A stretch of DNA of 64,000 nucleotides from Melieria omissa (Eukaryota > Arthropoda > Insecta > Diptera > Ulidiidae): the NCBI GenBank assembly GCA_963971225.1, contig OZ020267.1, positions 152,263,920 through 152,327,919 of the forward strand, given 5' to 3'. Below, in pieces: positions 21,362 through 34,552 of this stretch; positions within the stretch are counted from its first letter, which is position 1, and each line of letters opens with the position of its first letter. The translations under genes and the position numbers were made by a program. The notes under the pieces were generated by a model. The model saw nothing but the letters and a program-made list of their open reading frames with translations, made no database searches and was not told the origin of the DNA.

Positions 21362-23311
21362 AAATTCAACACCGGCGCCGCACGTGACGTATGAGCAACT
21401 TTAATTCCAGCGCATTGCCAGTATTAATTTTCCAAGCACTTCTTTGGCGCGGCTGCCCGGCAGCTGGCGAGCCTACGCCGTCCGCGAATGACGAATGCGC
21501 GAATTCGTGTCGTGCGCTGTCACTGCGGCAATTTTCGCCATCGAATTGCATTCCGAGAATGTCGCGCTGAATCAGTCACCGCCACCGACACCGACACCTG
21601 TCGTCACCTGCCGCCAACGCCTCGCACGCTCCTGGACACAGTGCAGCGTTTTTGTTCTTACTTGAATTTCTAAGCCGCCATCCGAGCCAATTATTTGGCT
21701 CTGCTGACACGTAGCTCAACGTTTGCTCAAATTGCGCGCACATTAGTCATTTGTTTATGCACGGTGGCAGTTGTTGTTGTTCTGGTTGTGGCAAATTTTT
21801 TGCTGCGGCGCAGTTTTGCATTAATTGCAAACTCGAAGGCACTCAAAGTGCACTCTGCCTCTGGGGTGTGGTGCTTCAATAGCTGCCGCTGCGGACGGTC
21901 GCATGTGAGCAACTTTGATTATGTCCGCATCGATAGAATCGTCCGCCCACCACGATCGATGCAATCGCTGCGCTCACAAGTCAAATGCGCTCCGATGCTT
22001 GGCCGCTATGTGTGTGGGATTTTCGTGGGAAAAAATGTCAGTCGGTGAAATTGCCTTGGCACGTTAGTGCGCCATAATTTATGGCTTATCTCCATTAGTT
22101 GGCCGCGATGCCAGATTCGATTTCGCACGATTATTAAATGAGTTGCCATTCTGTGTGGGGACCCGCTGAGGTGAACAGGTAGCGGCTAAGTGAATAATGC
22201 TGCTGTGCATTGATTGATTGTTGCTCAGTTTCAGCCATGAATTCAACTGCAATGTTGACTTAAAATACCCAAAAGGTAACAACAATGAAATATCATTGAG
22301 GGGGAAAAACAATAATGGAAATGAACTTGCAAAAAGCGCAAATGCTATCAACAACAATTGAAGCCTAATTCATACCTAAAAACCAGCTTTGTTCAGGTTT
22401 CATCGGTAATTCGAAGCGTTTTTAAATATAAAATTTTCAAAACTTCTTTCAAAATGCTTTGAATTTTATTATTCCATTAGTTTTTGTACAACATTGATGA
22501 TTGATTTCGTGACTAGATTAGCAAAACGTTTACTTCACTCGTCTTTGAATACAAATGAGAGCAGAGAATGATGGAGATGAAACGAAAATCTGCATCTTTC
22601 GATGTTATTCTCGAAGGCTTTGGATTTATATGAGCGTTTTGTAATATTAAAATTATGTTTTTGAACTAATGTCATTTAATAAATTATTTAATTACAATGA
22701 AAGTGTTCCTGCAAAAATTTAAAATTATTTTCCAAAGTCAGGTTAAAAGATTTGCAAATCTTAATTTCTATCCATTTCAAGACTAGTTTTGAAAATATTT
22801 TTTAATACAAAAATTCTGTTTTTCTACTAATGTTATTTAATGCAAGTATTGTTGTTGTTGTATTTTATTGCTGTAAAATTATTGTTGTAAAAACTCAAAA
22901 TTATCCAAAATCAGTTCAAAAGGTGTGTAAATCTTAATTTCTATAAATAACTTTTCAAGACAAATTTTGAACTAATTTTTGTTCTAATTATCTCTCATGC
23001 TTTTTGGCAAATTTTTTTTCCTACAATATTGACAACTTGGATGAATCACTTGTTTTGAAAAAAAAAAACCAAGTCTTTCGCTTCACAAGCAAAGCAGCCG
23101 CGCAAAGAGGAACAAATATTTATCTAAGGTACTAAAAATCAATTTAACTACAAAACAAAATATAAAAAACAGCTAAAATTAACTCTTCTTTCAGTCAGCA
23201 ACAAAAAGATAACAACAACAAAAACACAAAACCCTTCACATTGCAGCGCATTCGCATAACAATTTTACACAAAAACGATCATCAGCGGCAAAACAACAAC
23301 AGTGACAAGCA

Positions 23312-23350
23312 CTTAACAGCAACAACAACAACAACAACAACAACAACAAC
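23312..23350. repeat. (CAA)n microsatellite
   Basis: About twelve tandem CAA triplets, typical of the CAA/TTG tracts that recur across the window. Confidence 0.9.
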
Positions 23351-23484
23351 GACAATGAAATGACAAACAAATGACGAAGTGCAAAATTCAAAGCCAAAAG
23401 TCAAAACAAGCGTCAGCGGAACGAACAACAACCGAAATCAGCGCCGCCGCCGCCGCCAACGAAGCCACAGCCACTGCCAGAGCT

Positions 23485-23532
23485 CGGCTCAGACTCAGCC
23501 TCAGACTCAGAGTCAGAGTCAGAGTCAGCGGC
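23485..23532. repeat. hexanucleotide CAGACT/CAGAGT repeat
   Basis: Imperfect tandem CTCAGA/GTCAGA hexamers. The peptide frames across them are repeat artefacts. Confidence 0.75.
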
Positions 23533-24264
23533 GTCAACGCCAAAATCAGTGGAGACGCGTGCAGTCATCGCGTCGCCGTCACTCGCCGTGACGCTGATTT
23601 AGCGTTTTAGCCAAGTTAGTTCGCGCATGCTGCTTATGGCCATTTTTCTTTCTTTCTTGTGCTTCGTTGTTGTTGTTTTTTGCATTTTTCAGCATTATTC
23701 ATTCACATTGGCAGCGTTTGTAAAGCGCCAGCGCAATTTGCGTGTTGCTGCTATTCGTGCGCAGCTGAGTGAGTGAGTGAGTGAGTGAGTGAGCGAGCGA
23801 GTGTGTGTATTTACATACAAAATTGTACTTGTTTTGTTGTTTCTGTAGTCGTTTTCGTTGCGGCTGCGCAGCGAAAAAAAAGTTATTGCATTTTGTGTTG
23901 ACCTTGAACTTGATATTAGATACAGAAAAACTGGTTATTTCGTATTTAATAATTCTACAGCCACTTGTCTCTTTGTTGTTGTTGGCGTTTTCTTCTTTTG
24001 CTCATTTTGCTGCAGTACAAATTACAAACACAACGAGGTAAAAAGGCAGCAATGGCCACAAATGGCGATATTAATAGGAATAATAATTATAATAAAAACA
24101 GCGGCGAGGGAGCAGGAAAATTACAACAAGTGTAAAACATTGTTGTTGGTGTTCTTGTTATTGCCAATGAGACAGTGGCCATACGAATGGCGATGATGGG
24201 ATCGAATGGATGGATTGATGCCGGCAGTTGTTGCCGGCACTAATGATGGCTGGCAGTGATCAGT

Positions 24265-24278
24265 GGGGGGGGGGGGGG
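24265..24278. repeat. poly-G run
   Basis: Fourteen consecutive G residues, the longest homopolymer G run I see. It could be a real G-quadruplex-prone site or a place where the assembly length is uncertain. Confidence 0.85.
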
Positions 24279-25472
24279 CGTGTACAGCCACTGTCATTTT
24301 GAATTTGAGCACGAAATCAAATTTCAGCCACAGCAGCTGCTGTGCAGCGCTTGATTGTTGCGCCGTTTGTTGGTTGGTCGATTGGTCGATTCGGTGGTCG
24401 GTGGGCTGCTCGATGGGGGAACTTTTTGTCAATGCGGCGCGTGTTGTTGTCGGTTTTTTATGGTCTGTATTGTTCGCCGCCTAATTGCCAGACTGTCAGC
24501 CGTTGTTATTGTAGTTATTAACAAATGTTGTTGTTGTTGCTGAGTTGCTGTTGTGTATAATTGAAAGATTGAGGGATTTGGGCGAATGCTTCCAGATGCC
24601 GGTCGCAACTCATTAGCCGAATTTTAAGTTGTCGCCATTGTTGGATGTTCTCATTAATCCATATTCGTTTTTGTTGGTTTTGTACTGTTTACCTTAATGC
24701 CTTTCTTAGCCACTTTGCACAACCACTCAGTCAGCCGACTACTCTTCTGCTGCTCCCATTCGCTTAAGCTTTTTTTTGCAAATATTTCCACTTGCCAGAG
24801 TAATCACTTGTCGCTTATTGTTGTTGTTGCTTGTTATGCAACCTGCTGTGGTTTTCTGCTCGTGCTTGCGCTCGTCATTAGGGAATTTAGCCATATCCAT
24901 TGCCAACGTAAAGGTGGCAATAATAATATTCATAAAATTTGATGCGATACTTTGCATTCATAATTTTCCAATCGAACGCCCCTTGTTGCCGCCCATTCAG
25001 CGACTTGCATCACCTTGCAGCCTTTGCTGAATATTCATTTTGCTTCTTTGGCGCATTCGTCTGCATCTTAATTGCAGTTCGGCGTCAGCGTCACCGTCGC
25101 TGTCGTCGTAGTTGCCATCGCGTTGATGCGGTAAATTATTCCAGGGTGTGCACTGTGGGAAATCACCTGAAAGCCAATCGAATGGATTCGCCGAGGCATT
25201 TCTTGGTAATCAGCGATAATTGCTGCACGTTGTAAGCAACTGCTGCGTATTGGAAATGCAGGTTGCAGTTAGCTCCAACTAATATAAAACTGATAGTTGC
25301 ATCATAGTTGGAACTGGAGTTGGAATTTTCGAGTTCGAATGGACTCATTGCTTAGTATGATACTTGAAGATGATTACATGAGGATTTACTACGTAGATAT
25401 TTTACGGTCGACTTTGTGATAAACTCCGTTAGTTAGCCTCTGCTGCGCTGTCCAGGAACCTAGAATAAACAT

Positions 25473-26096
25473 GTGATGTGATGTGATGTCATGTCATGTC
25501 ATATCATGTGATGTGATGTCATGTCATGTCATGTCATGTCAAATCACGTGATGTGATGTGATGTGATGTGATGTGATGTGATGTGATGTGATGTGATGTG
25601 ATGTGATGTGATGTGATGTGATGTGATGTGATGTGATGTGATGTGATGTGATGTGATGTGATGTGATGTGATGTGATGTGATGTGATGTGATGTGATGTG
25701 ATGTGATGTGATGTGATGTGATGTGATGTGATGTGATGTGATGTGATGTGATGTGATGTGATGTGATGTGATGTGATGTGATGTGATGTGATGTGATGTG
25801 ATGTGATGTGATGTGATGTGATGTGATGTGATGTGATGTGATGTGATGTGATGTGATGTGATGTGATGTGATGTGATGTGATGTGATGTGATGTGATATG
25901 TGAAGTGATATTATATGTGATGTGATATTATATGTAATGTGATATTATATGTGATGTCATGTGATGTGATGTGATGTAATGTGATGTAATGTGATGTGAT
26001 GTGATGTGATATTATATGTGATGTGATATGTGATGTGATGTGATGTGATGTGATGTGATGTGATGTAGTGTGATGTGATATGTGATGTGATGTGAG
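25473..26096. repeat. (ATGTG)n pentanucleotide satellite
   Basis: An array of about 620 bp. The left edge alternates short ATGTG and ATGTC blocks. The centre, from about 25550 to 25890, is a nearly perfect ATGTG run of about 68 units. The right part mixes ATGTG with TGATATTATATG variants. The minus strand is open as a His-Ile-Thr-Ser repeat, which is an artefact. Confidence 0.95.
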
Positions 26097-29000
26097 GGTA
26101 AGCAGGAAGGCTACAAGCCTTCCATAGCACTCAGTCCATTTCTGACCATTGTACTTAACGAGAATAAACATTCTTTAGAATAAGCATTCTTTAATCTAAA
26201 TATTTGACATCGCATCAAGTCGCAACAAGTCAGATCTCGAACCTTGACTCTCACTGACCCCAACTAACAACTTGGAGCTAAGTTGTAAAGTTTGAAGACG
26301 GTTCAGAAACCGTCCTTGAAGCCAATATTTCGAGTATGTAAGAACAAGTTCTGGCTCCAAAAGTAAAGAAAAATTAGTATTATTATATTTCTAACAAATG
26401 ACATAAATTCCTCAAAATAAATAATTTGCCTCACACACACACAGAGCTACATATCACACACATACACACACAAAAAATACAAAATTCTTTCCACCTTCTG
26501 CCTTAGCAACATTCCGTCGCTGTACTGCAGCAATATAAGCCGCCAAGAATCACACCAACAAATCGTTGAACACATGTCAAATTAAATAAATACAACAACA
26601 ACAATAAAGAAACTAACAAAAAACACATTGTGAACCACAATGAATACCAACAACTCAAAGAACAACGCAAGACGAGCGAACGATTAACGCAACAAGTAAT
26701 AAAATTTAAATTGAAATCGACACGCAAGCCGACAATGATTGCGAGCTTAGAGCAGCGCGCCGGCCAGCGGCAAATGTCAATCGAACAAAAACAACCAAAG
26801 CGCACAACTCGAATTAAAACTAAAAGAAAAGTGTGCACTAAACAGCGCCGCTCATAGTTAGAAGCAGAAGAAATCATGGAAGCTGCGAGGTGGTTTGGTT
26901 ATAAGAACAATAACACCCAACAACAACAACAACAGCGAACAACCAAAACAGCCAACCAAACGAAACCAAAAACGTGCGCCGAACAGTTGATTTGCGCATA
27001 AATGGAAACGCTGGCCGCGCTCAACAACAAGAAGAAGAAGAAGAAGAAGTGCGCAGGTTGGTGCGAGTGCCACCAAAACAAGACACCAGCGCGACAGCCG
27101 CCAAAGCAGCATCAGCTGAAGAAGAAGACGCAATAGCGACAGCCTCTTCCACATGACAAATGGTTAACTTGTTTCCAAAAATGCTACACAATTACCCACA
27201 CACACACACACTCCAACACACACTCACACACACACATACACGAACACATAAAAGTCGTCATAGTCGTTTGGCAAATACGACCATAACGCTAACGTTGTCA
27301 TTGTTTTTGGCTCATACGCTGTCATTGTGACGACTGACGACTGCCGACTGACGGCCATGGCGACAGCGACTGGCGCACAGTCGGGCAGCCGAGCAAGAAT
27401 GCGTTAAACGCGCATAAATCGCACAAATCGCATAAATATGTTAATTGGAATTTATGATGTGCAGACGACGGCGATAGCAAATACAAATACAATAACAAAA
27501 CCATAGCAGCATTGACGCGCAGCGTGCAGACGACAGCTACGTCAACCAAGAGACGCGCCCTGACCACAAGCAGCAACGCAACCGAGCGTACCCGTAGAAT
27601 TTAATGTATGACGCGCACGCAGCCAAAAGCACAACGAGGCGAAAAAGTCAAAGTCAATAAAAGAACAACAACAAAAGAAACGAAACTGAAATTTGCAATC
27701 AAAGAAACCAATAAATGACTTAGAATGAAGTTTGACGTGGATATGCAGAAAGTTCTCGCATCGAACGCAACGATTCAGGTGAGGCGCTACAAAACCGACC
27801 AGAGCTGGTAGTAGATCTTTCTATGAAGATTTCTAGAAGAGACTAGAAATGTCAGTGGAAAGTAGAGATCCATTGAAATGAAAATCACTCTGGGAATAGA
27901 CTTATGGTGGAGCAGGTAATGTCGACCTTAAGAGGAATCTTAAAAAGGTTTCAGAAAATGGCATAAAAACTCAAAAATGTACTACGACGAAGTGGCTAAC
28001 GAAAACTATGCCTAGACATGATTTAGTGGAAATGTTTCGATTTCGATGCTCCGCAACCTCTCATTTGTGTGAAAAAGTGCATAAGCCAAAAAATTTTGGG
28101 GATTGAGTGGGGCTAAATGGCGTCGCATCAAGGTCAGAGTTCACAAAAAAGCTGGGAAATTCGACAAATTGCTCCACAGCTGGTCAGAAGCTGCTCTTAG
28201 AGGGTTAAAATCTATGAATGACCCCCACTAGTTTTCTCTACTGAACATTTCTTTCAAACATATTTATACCCCATCTTCAACACTTAATTGGGCTCTCATA
28301 CAAAATGGTCGTTTTTACAAAATAGGCTTCCACTGCTCCCAGGTTGCCCCCAGGCATGTCAAATGTATGACCGACACCCATTTATTTTCCCTTCCAAATG
28401 TTTCTTCCAAATATACCTACCCGCTATCTCTAAATCTTAAGGGGCCTGCCATACAAAATTGGCCATTTTCTATGCCATTAGCTCCCACTTGTGAATGTAG
28501 TAGTTAAGTAAGAGAGAAAACATGGTATCTCGGAAACTACTAAACCGATTTAAATGATTTATTCAGCAATCGCCCACATTCTTGAGTACAAAAAATACAA
28601 AATTAATTAAGGTTCAAAAATTCACCACCAGAGGGCATCTCCCATATGATCGGAATTGGGAGGTTGTCAACTTTTGGGTTTCTACAAAGCAAAAATCAAA
28701 ATGTAGAAAAAGAAATTTATTGATTTTTGTGCGAAAATGTGAATTTTTTATATTTACATATAATTTTTCGGTTCTCCAATCACAAATCGGAAAATCCCAT
28801 TAAAAACCCAACACACCTCAAAACATTTGCGTAGCGTTGCCACTTGAAATGAGCAGCCGCAGTCGCCGACTGTGCTGCAAGAACAAAAAAGCGAAAGTTA
28901 AATTTCTGCTGTCATTATATTCGTCCGGTATTCTCGCTGACATTTCCCACACCAAACTCGTAATCGTGCCGGACCAAAGGCAATCGACGCAAACGAAAGT

Positions 29001-30259
29001 AAAAGTGGTCGCGACTTGAATGGCCTCCGATGGCTTTGAAAGAATATTAATTTGATTGTCCGAAGCAGAGACAAAACAGCGCAAGAATCAGCATTCACGA
29101 GGGAAAATGGAAAGCAAAGAAGCAACATAGGCAAAAAATTAATACGAGTAGAAGGAGGAAATCAAAGTGCGAATTAAATCGAAACGGCTTCACTGTTGGA
29201 CGCGCGCTTTGATTTGTTTTTGTTTGCTGCTACTTCTGCTTCTGCACTTGTTGGTGCGTTTGTGTGCGCTGGTCGATTGGTCGATTGGTTAACTGGCTGG
29301 CTGCTTGATTTGTTTGCCGCGACCGTTTCGCACCCAGTTTGGTGTGGTTAGAACAGATTCGGCCATTGAAATCGAATAAAATATGTAAATATAACGAACG
29401 CTGTGACCAGTCGGTTGTCGGTTTCCCGTGCGCGAAGCCCGCAAACAAGGAAGTCGGCATTCATAAATATTCTATGTAGAATTCCGTAGTCACGTTGTCG
29501 TCTTACGGCCACTCGGACAGCAGAAGTGTCTGTAGGTGGCGGCAGCGACGGCATGTTTACAAGAACGACTGAAACGTAATACCAGTTATGCGGAATTTTG
29601 AAATGCGTCATGGCCAAATGAATTAACGACTCAAATACAAATAAACAAGTATATTACATACATACATATGTATGTACAAATCTATGCCAAGTGACGAGAT
29701 CATGCGGTCTTTTATGGGATTTTGAAGAATTTCCAAGATCGTTAGAAGCAAATGTTTGCGAGCATTGTGGAAGATGTTGGCTCAAGATCGGAGGGAATCG
29801 TAGAGTAAAATCTTCAAAACACTTGCACAAAGCTCAAAAAGCTCCCAAATGAAGCTGACAAAGTGTTAAGCGTTGCTTAAAATACAATTTCTAGGAAGCA
29901 TGAAAAGTTGATTATGGCTGAACTTCGATTCATAAAAATCTGTATATGGAAAAATGCTTATTTGTAGGTGGACTCTGTACTGTTGGCAATTTTAAAATAT
30001 CAATACTTATTTTATTCGATTGATTCTTTGAATATTGTTCGCGTTATATTTAAGTTGAAGACTGTAACTTACTAGAAAATTTTTAACTTGATGAACTGAA
30101 CTTTGATGAGTTTAAATAAAGAAGAAGTTAAGAAGTTGAATTTTTGAAACAAGAATGTAAGAGTGAAAGTAAGGAGAAGTAGTTGTCAAACCAACTTAAG
30201 TTTAAGTTGAAGTTTTTTTAAAGAAGTTTTAAAGATCAAAAAGAAAGGAGAAAGAATAA
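26097..30259. other. long non-coding stretch
   Basis: CAA/CAG-rich and GAA-rich patches lie at 26580-27150, CA microsatellites at 27198-27240, and mixed sequence elsewhere. The segment 28240-28600 (with TATCTCGGAAACTACTAAACCG) looks like an old dispersed repeat but has no defined ends. Frames at 26503-27154 on both strands are low in complexity. No gene is supported. Confidence 0.4.
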
Positions 30260-31737
30260 AGACTAAAGCTGAGTTTTTACGTGAATAAAATTGCATCTGT
30301 AAATTTGATATCTAAGAGTCGGAGAAGAGGAAGCATAACGATTCGGGATTCCATGTTCAAAGTCGAAGAGTTGCATAAAATAAATCTAAAGACTCAGAAT
30401 GAGTGTAAACGTGAATAAAGTTTCATCTTCAGAGTCAAAAAGTCAGAGAAAGGGAAAAATAAAGACTTAGGATGAGTTTTAACGTAGATAAAATTTCATC
30501 TTCAGAGTCAAAAAGTCCAAGAAAGGAAATCTAAAGACTCAAGCTGGATTTTGATGGGAATAAAAATCTACCTTCAGAGTCGAAGTGTCGCAGAAAAGGA
30601 AATCTCAAGACTCACGATGAGTTTTCACGTGGATAAAACTTCATCTTCAGAATCGAAAAGTCGGAGAAGAGGAAGAATAAAATGTCAGGATGAGTTTCAA
30701 CGTGAATAAAATTTACTCTTCAAAGTCGAAAAGTCCAAGAAAGGAAATCTAAAGACTCAAGATGGGTTTTGATGGGAATAAAATTCCATCTTTAGAGTCG
30801 GAGAAAAAGATATGTAGACTCAAGATGGGGTTTCACTTGGGTACAATTTCATATTCAGAGTCGAAAAGTAGAGAAGAGGAAAAAACAGGTCTGAGGATGA
30901 GTTTCAATGTGGATAAAACTTCATCTTCATAGTCAAAAAGTCAGAGAAAAGGAAAAAAAAAGACAGTATGGATTTTGATGGAAATAAAAATCAATATTCA
31001 GAGTCGAAGAGTCAGAGAGTCGGAAAAAGGAAATCTAAGACTCAGGATGGGTTTGCACGTGGATAAAATTTCATCTTCAGAGTCAAAAAGTCCGAGAAAA
31101 GGAATTCTAGACTCATCTTCAGAGTCGAAAAGTCCAGGAAAATGAAATTTAAAGACTCAGGATGGATTTTGATGGGAGTAAAGTTCCCTCTTCAGAGTCG
31201 AAGAGTTAGAGAAAAATAAATGTAAAGGCTCAGGATGGGTTTTGATGTTAGTAACATTTCATCTTCAGAGTCGAAAAGTCGGAGAAGAGGAAGAATAAAG
31301 TCTCAGGATGAGTTTCAACGTGGATAAAATTTCATCTTCAGAGTCGAAAAATCCAAAAAAGGAAATCTCAGGGCTAAGGATGGGTTTTGATGGGAGTAAA
31401 ATTTCATCTTCAGAGTCGAAGAGTCGGAGAAAAGGAAGTCTAAAGACTAAGGATGAGTTTTAATGCGAATAAAATTCCATCTTCAGAGTCGGAGAAAAGG
31501 AAATCTAAAGACTCAGGATGGTTTTTCACGAGAATAAGAATTTATTAAAAATCAGAGAAGACTATGAATAAAGACTCAGGATGAGTTTTGACGTGAAAAA
31601 GATTGCATTTTCAAAGCCTAAGAGTCAGAGAAGAGGAAGAATGAGGACTAAGGCTGAGTTTCAACGTTTATAAAATTCCATTTTCAAAGTCGAAGCGTCG
31701 GAGTAGAGGAAAACTAAAGTCTCAGTATGGGTTTTGA
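30260..31737. repeat. purine-rich tandem array, about 70-bp period, about twenty copies
   Basis: Units read roughly AAAGACTCAGGATG(A/G)GTTTT, then (A/G)ACGTGGATAAAATTTCATC, then TTCAGAGTCGAAAAGTC, then GGAGAAGAGGAA. The GATG(A/G)GTTT anchor recurs every 60-80 bp from about 30268 to 31718. Copies differ by several percent and by small indels, so no single unit dominates. The plus strand is strongly purine-rich and carries no sustained frame. The array ends in TTTTGAGTTTTAG. Confidence 0.9.
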
Positions 31738-33710
31738 GTTTTAGTTTTATTTATCATTCATTAAACTAAAAAATTGTTTCCAAAATATGAAAATGTATTT
31801 GAAAAGTGTAAATGGGGTTCAAAATAAATAACCCAAGAAATCGTTTTATGGATTTGGCACACGATCTAGAGTCCCTGACAAACCTTAAAGTGAGTCCTTT
31901 TCAAAAGAACTACTGTTCTTCTTCTTTTTTACCAATTGAGAGTTCTTATTTGCGGCCTAAAAGTCACTGGAGCCCTTGAATATAATCGCAATCACTCTTT
32001 AAATAGAAAATGGTTCGTGTGAAATACTTTGTTTCACTCGAGACGAAAGCATTAAAAACTTGCTTCGCTTTACGAAAATTTGCCAATTTATTTTTTACTA
32101 CTCTTTCAAGTCACCAAGTCACTCGGTTAATGTAACTTTACTCTACATGTGCAAAGTCTTCTTCTCCAATGTATCCACATTAAGTGCTGATGATCTCAAA
32201 GGACGCCAGAGTCACTCAGCATATTTCAAGGTTCACTGCCAGTGCCGCACAAGCTGAGCTGAGGCAAGTGGAGAAACAAATATTAAGGAAAAATTTCGAA
32301 AATATTGCACGTGGGCCTATGGGCGCATTGCCACTGATTACTTTGTATAAAATCGGCAGAAAAATGAAAGCCTATTCCCTATAGTAAAATTTATCTTTAT
32401 TGGCAGCATCGAAATATGCCAAAGTCATTTGGCTGTTTGCAATCCATTTCTCCGACGCACTGCAGCCGAAAGGGGGGGCAAATGGGGAGCCGTCGGCCAG
32501 CACGAAAAGGTCAGAGGCAATTTAGCAGCAGCGCAAATAAACACATCGACAGATATGGCAGATGGCCCGATAGACACACAGACAGACAGACAGATGGGCT
32601 TATCGATGGACCGATAAGTTGGCTGCCTACGCACGAACCCTACAGCATTACAGCAATAATAATAATAACACAATATTACCGGCGGCAACAACAACAACAA
32701 CACTGAACTAATAACAATAAACGACAGGCAGACCAAAGCCATTGAATTAAATTTGAAGACACTTCAATATTAAATTTCAATACGACAGCAAAACGCTGGC
32801 AAAAGGTTATTTTGTGCAGTGACTGAGGGCTGAGGGGGTGGCGGCAAGTAAGTGTTGGCGTAGGAAGGCAGCATTGTCATTGCTGCGACTCGCACACGCT
32901 CAGGATAATCAAATATTTTGCAGATGTGTGCGTTTATCTTGCAAATTATTTGCTAGAATGCGCATCCAAGCACGCCGCCCATACACACTGAACGGTGTGT
33001 GAGTGTGTATGGGCAGCAGCCGCCAAAAGTGAGTTTAGGGTTCGTGGGGCGCGCAATGGTTAGACGACAGTGGGCCAACAAGTAGCAGTGCCGCCGTTGT
33101 TGTTGTGTATGTAGTGGTGCTAAAGTTTGAGTAGAGTCGGGTTGGTGTAGTGCGGCACAATTTAATAATCTCAATTTCATACACCCGCAAGCTGGACGAG
33201 ATCGAATCAGCAATCCAGTCCAGTCGCTGTTGGACGATTTGGGCCGGTCGTGTCAAGTGCACAATCAAAATTGTTGTATAAACAAACGGAATATGCGGCA
33301 GTAGGGTTGCCAACAAAACTATTTTAATATAATTTTACGACAGTTTCATTGAGTTCATTACTACTCATGATACAAGAAATAAAGGTAGAACCGCTGTCAA
33401 ATTTGCTGACACTAAACGTGCTTATGGACGTTTTTCGTATTCGTAAAAAGCTCGAGTCGATCCCACTTCGATATAATATTGAATTAATGTTATTTGAGGA
33501 TCTAAGGGTTTTAAGACATTTTTTAACACTAGAATGCCTAGGGTAGTCATATTGACTACATTGAGGTCTTATATTGCAAATAATTTTTATTGTATCACTT
33601 TCTAAAAAAATATCTTACGTGACTTTTACTAACTTTTAAAGCTTAATGAATAAATAAATTAAAAATATTGTAAAAAAATTGTTTACCCCAATTTTGCAAC
33701 ATTTACCATA
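31738..33710. other. non-coding stretch
   Basis: AT-rich sequence gives way to a GC-richer patch (32400-33240) with a CAGA tetramer repeat (32578-32592) and CAA cluster (32686-32702). A TTAACACTAGAATGCC block at 33523-33538 resembles a piggyBac-type terminus but lacks a partner. No gene is supported. Confidence 0.4.
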
Positions 33711-33755
33711 ACCGTAGACCTACGTTGGGGTCGTTTTCGACCAATTTTTTTTTTG

Positions 33756-33873
33756 TATTTTTAATATTTCTTAAATTTATTATTATTTTTAGCTGTTTTT
33801 TCATGACTTTTTTTTATTTTTAATATTTCTTAAATTTGTTATTATTTGTAGCTGTTTTTTCATGACTTTCTTA
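33756..33873. repeat. 59-bp tandem duplication
   Basis: Two copies of TATTTTTAATATTTC, then AGCTGTTTTTTCATGAC, start at 33756 and 33815. They differ at only a few bases. Confidence 0.85.
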
Positions 33874-33959
33874 CTTGGACTATTATCTAGCGAAATCAAA
33901 CCGTTTTATATTTTAAAAACTAAGTTGGCTTGCATTTTTTGTAATTTGTGTAATGTTTG

Positions 33960-34552
33960 TTAATCCGTGTTGTTTTCGACTCGTTATATTGGAATGGAAT
34001 CTGTACAACAATGTCCAACGAAAACGAACATGAAAACAGGCACACGAGAACGCGGAACCGGTCTCCAAAGGTGAATTGCATCCGATGAAGGTGTTGCTGT
34101 GTGTTTGGTGGGATATCCGAGGAGTTATATATTTTGAGCTCTTGCCCGTTGGCGAAACGATTACCGCGAATAAGTATTGCCAGCAATTGGCCCAATTAAA
34201 GAAAGCAATTGAAGAAAAACGTCCTATTTTGGCCAATCGCAAAGGAATCCTCTTCCACCACGACAACGCCAGACCACATGTTGCAAAACCGACTCTGTCC
34301 AAACTGAAGCAGATGAACTGGAAAATCATGTCGCATCCTCCATATTCACCAGACATCGCGCCTTCTGATTACCACTTATTCCGATCATTGCAGAACAATT
34401 TGAATGGAAAAAGATTTAAAACCGTGGACGATGTTAAAAACCTCCTTGTCCTCTTTTTTAACGAAAAAAAACGCGTGATTTTTATGAATCCGGCATCCGT
34501 AAGTTGGCTGATCGTTGAGAGTGGATTGCCGAACATGATGGCGAATACATAA
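33960..34552 (+). pseudogene. mariner transposase remnant, C-terminal half
   Basis: A continuous frame from about 34034 to 34552 encodes the C-terminal half of a mariner transposase. It shows KVLLCVWWDIRG, then the second catalytic Asp at 34262 (HHDNARPH) and the third at 34367 (PYSPDIAPSDY), exactly 34 residues apart. Upstream in the same frame are LYNNVQRKRT and a TGA stop at 34031-34033. The residue expected to be the first catalytic Asp appears replaced, in a block reading VILEWNLYNN. The N-terminal DNA-binding half is missing, and the C-terminus drifts from the usual ending. It is clearly dead. It is a different mariner lineage from the copy at 14068. Confidence 0.85.

Larger units (their letters stand above)
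21051..25472. other. long non-coding stretch with scattered simple repeats
   Basis: The stretch contains GC-richer patches (21120-22050) with unsupported frames on both strands. A degenerate duplication of about 170 bp lies at 22640-22990, with shared AAATCTTAATTTCTAT. CAA and TTG clusters occur throughout. I find no gene, no inverted-repeat element with a target duplication and no RNA gene. Confidence 0.45.

Noticed and set aside
23805..24543. CRISPR-like or tRNA-like structures
   Set aside because: Repeated TTG and CAG blocks have no spacer pattern, and no cloverleaf with box A and box B was found apart from the SINE head at 5095-5151.
25911..26171. Minus-strand His-Ile-Thr-Ser repeat protein
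   Set aside because: It is the translation of the ATGTG array. A pentamer read in triplets cycles through five codons without a stop.
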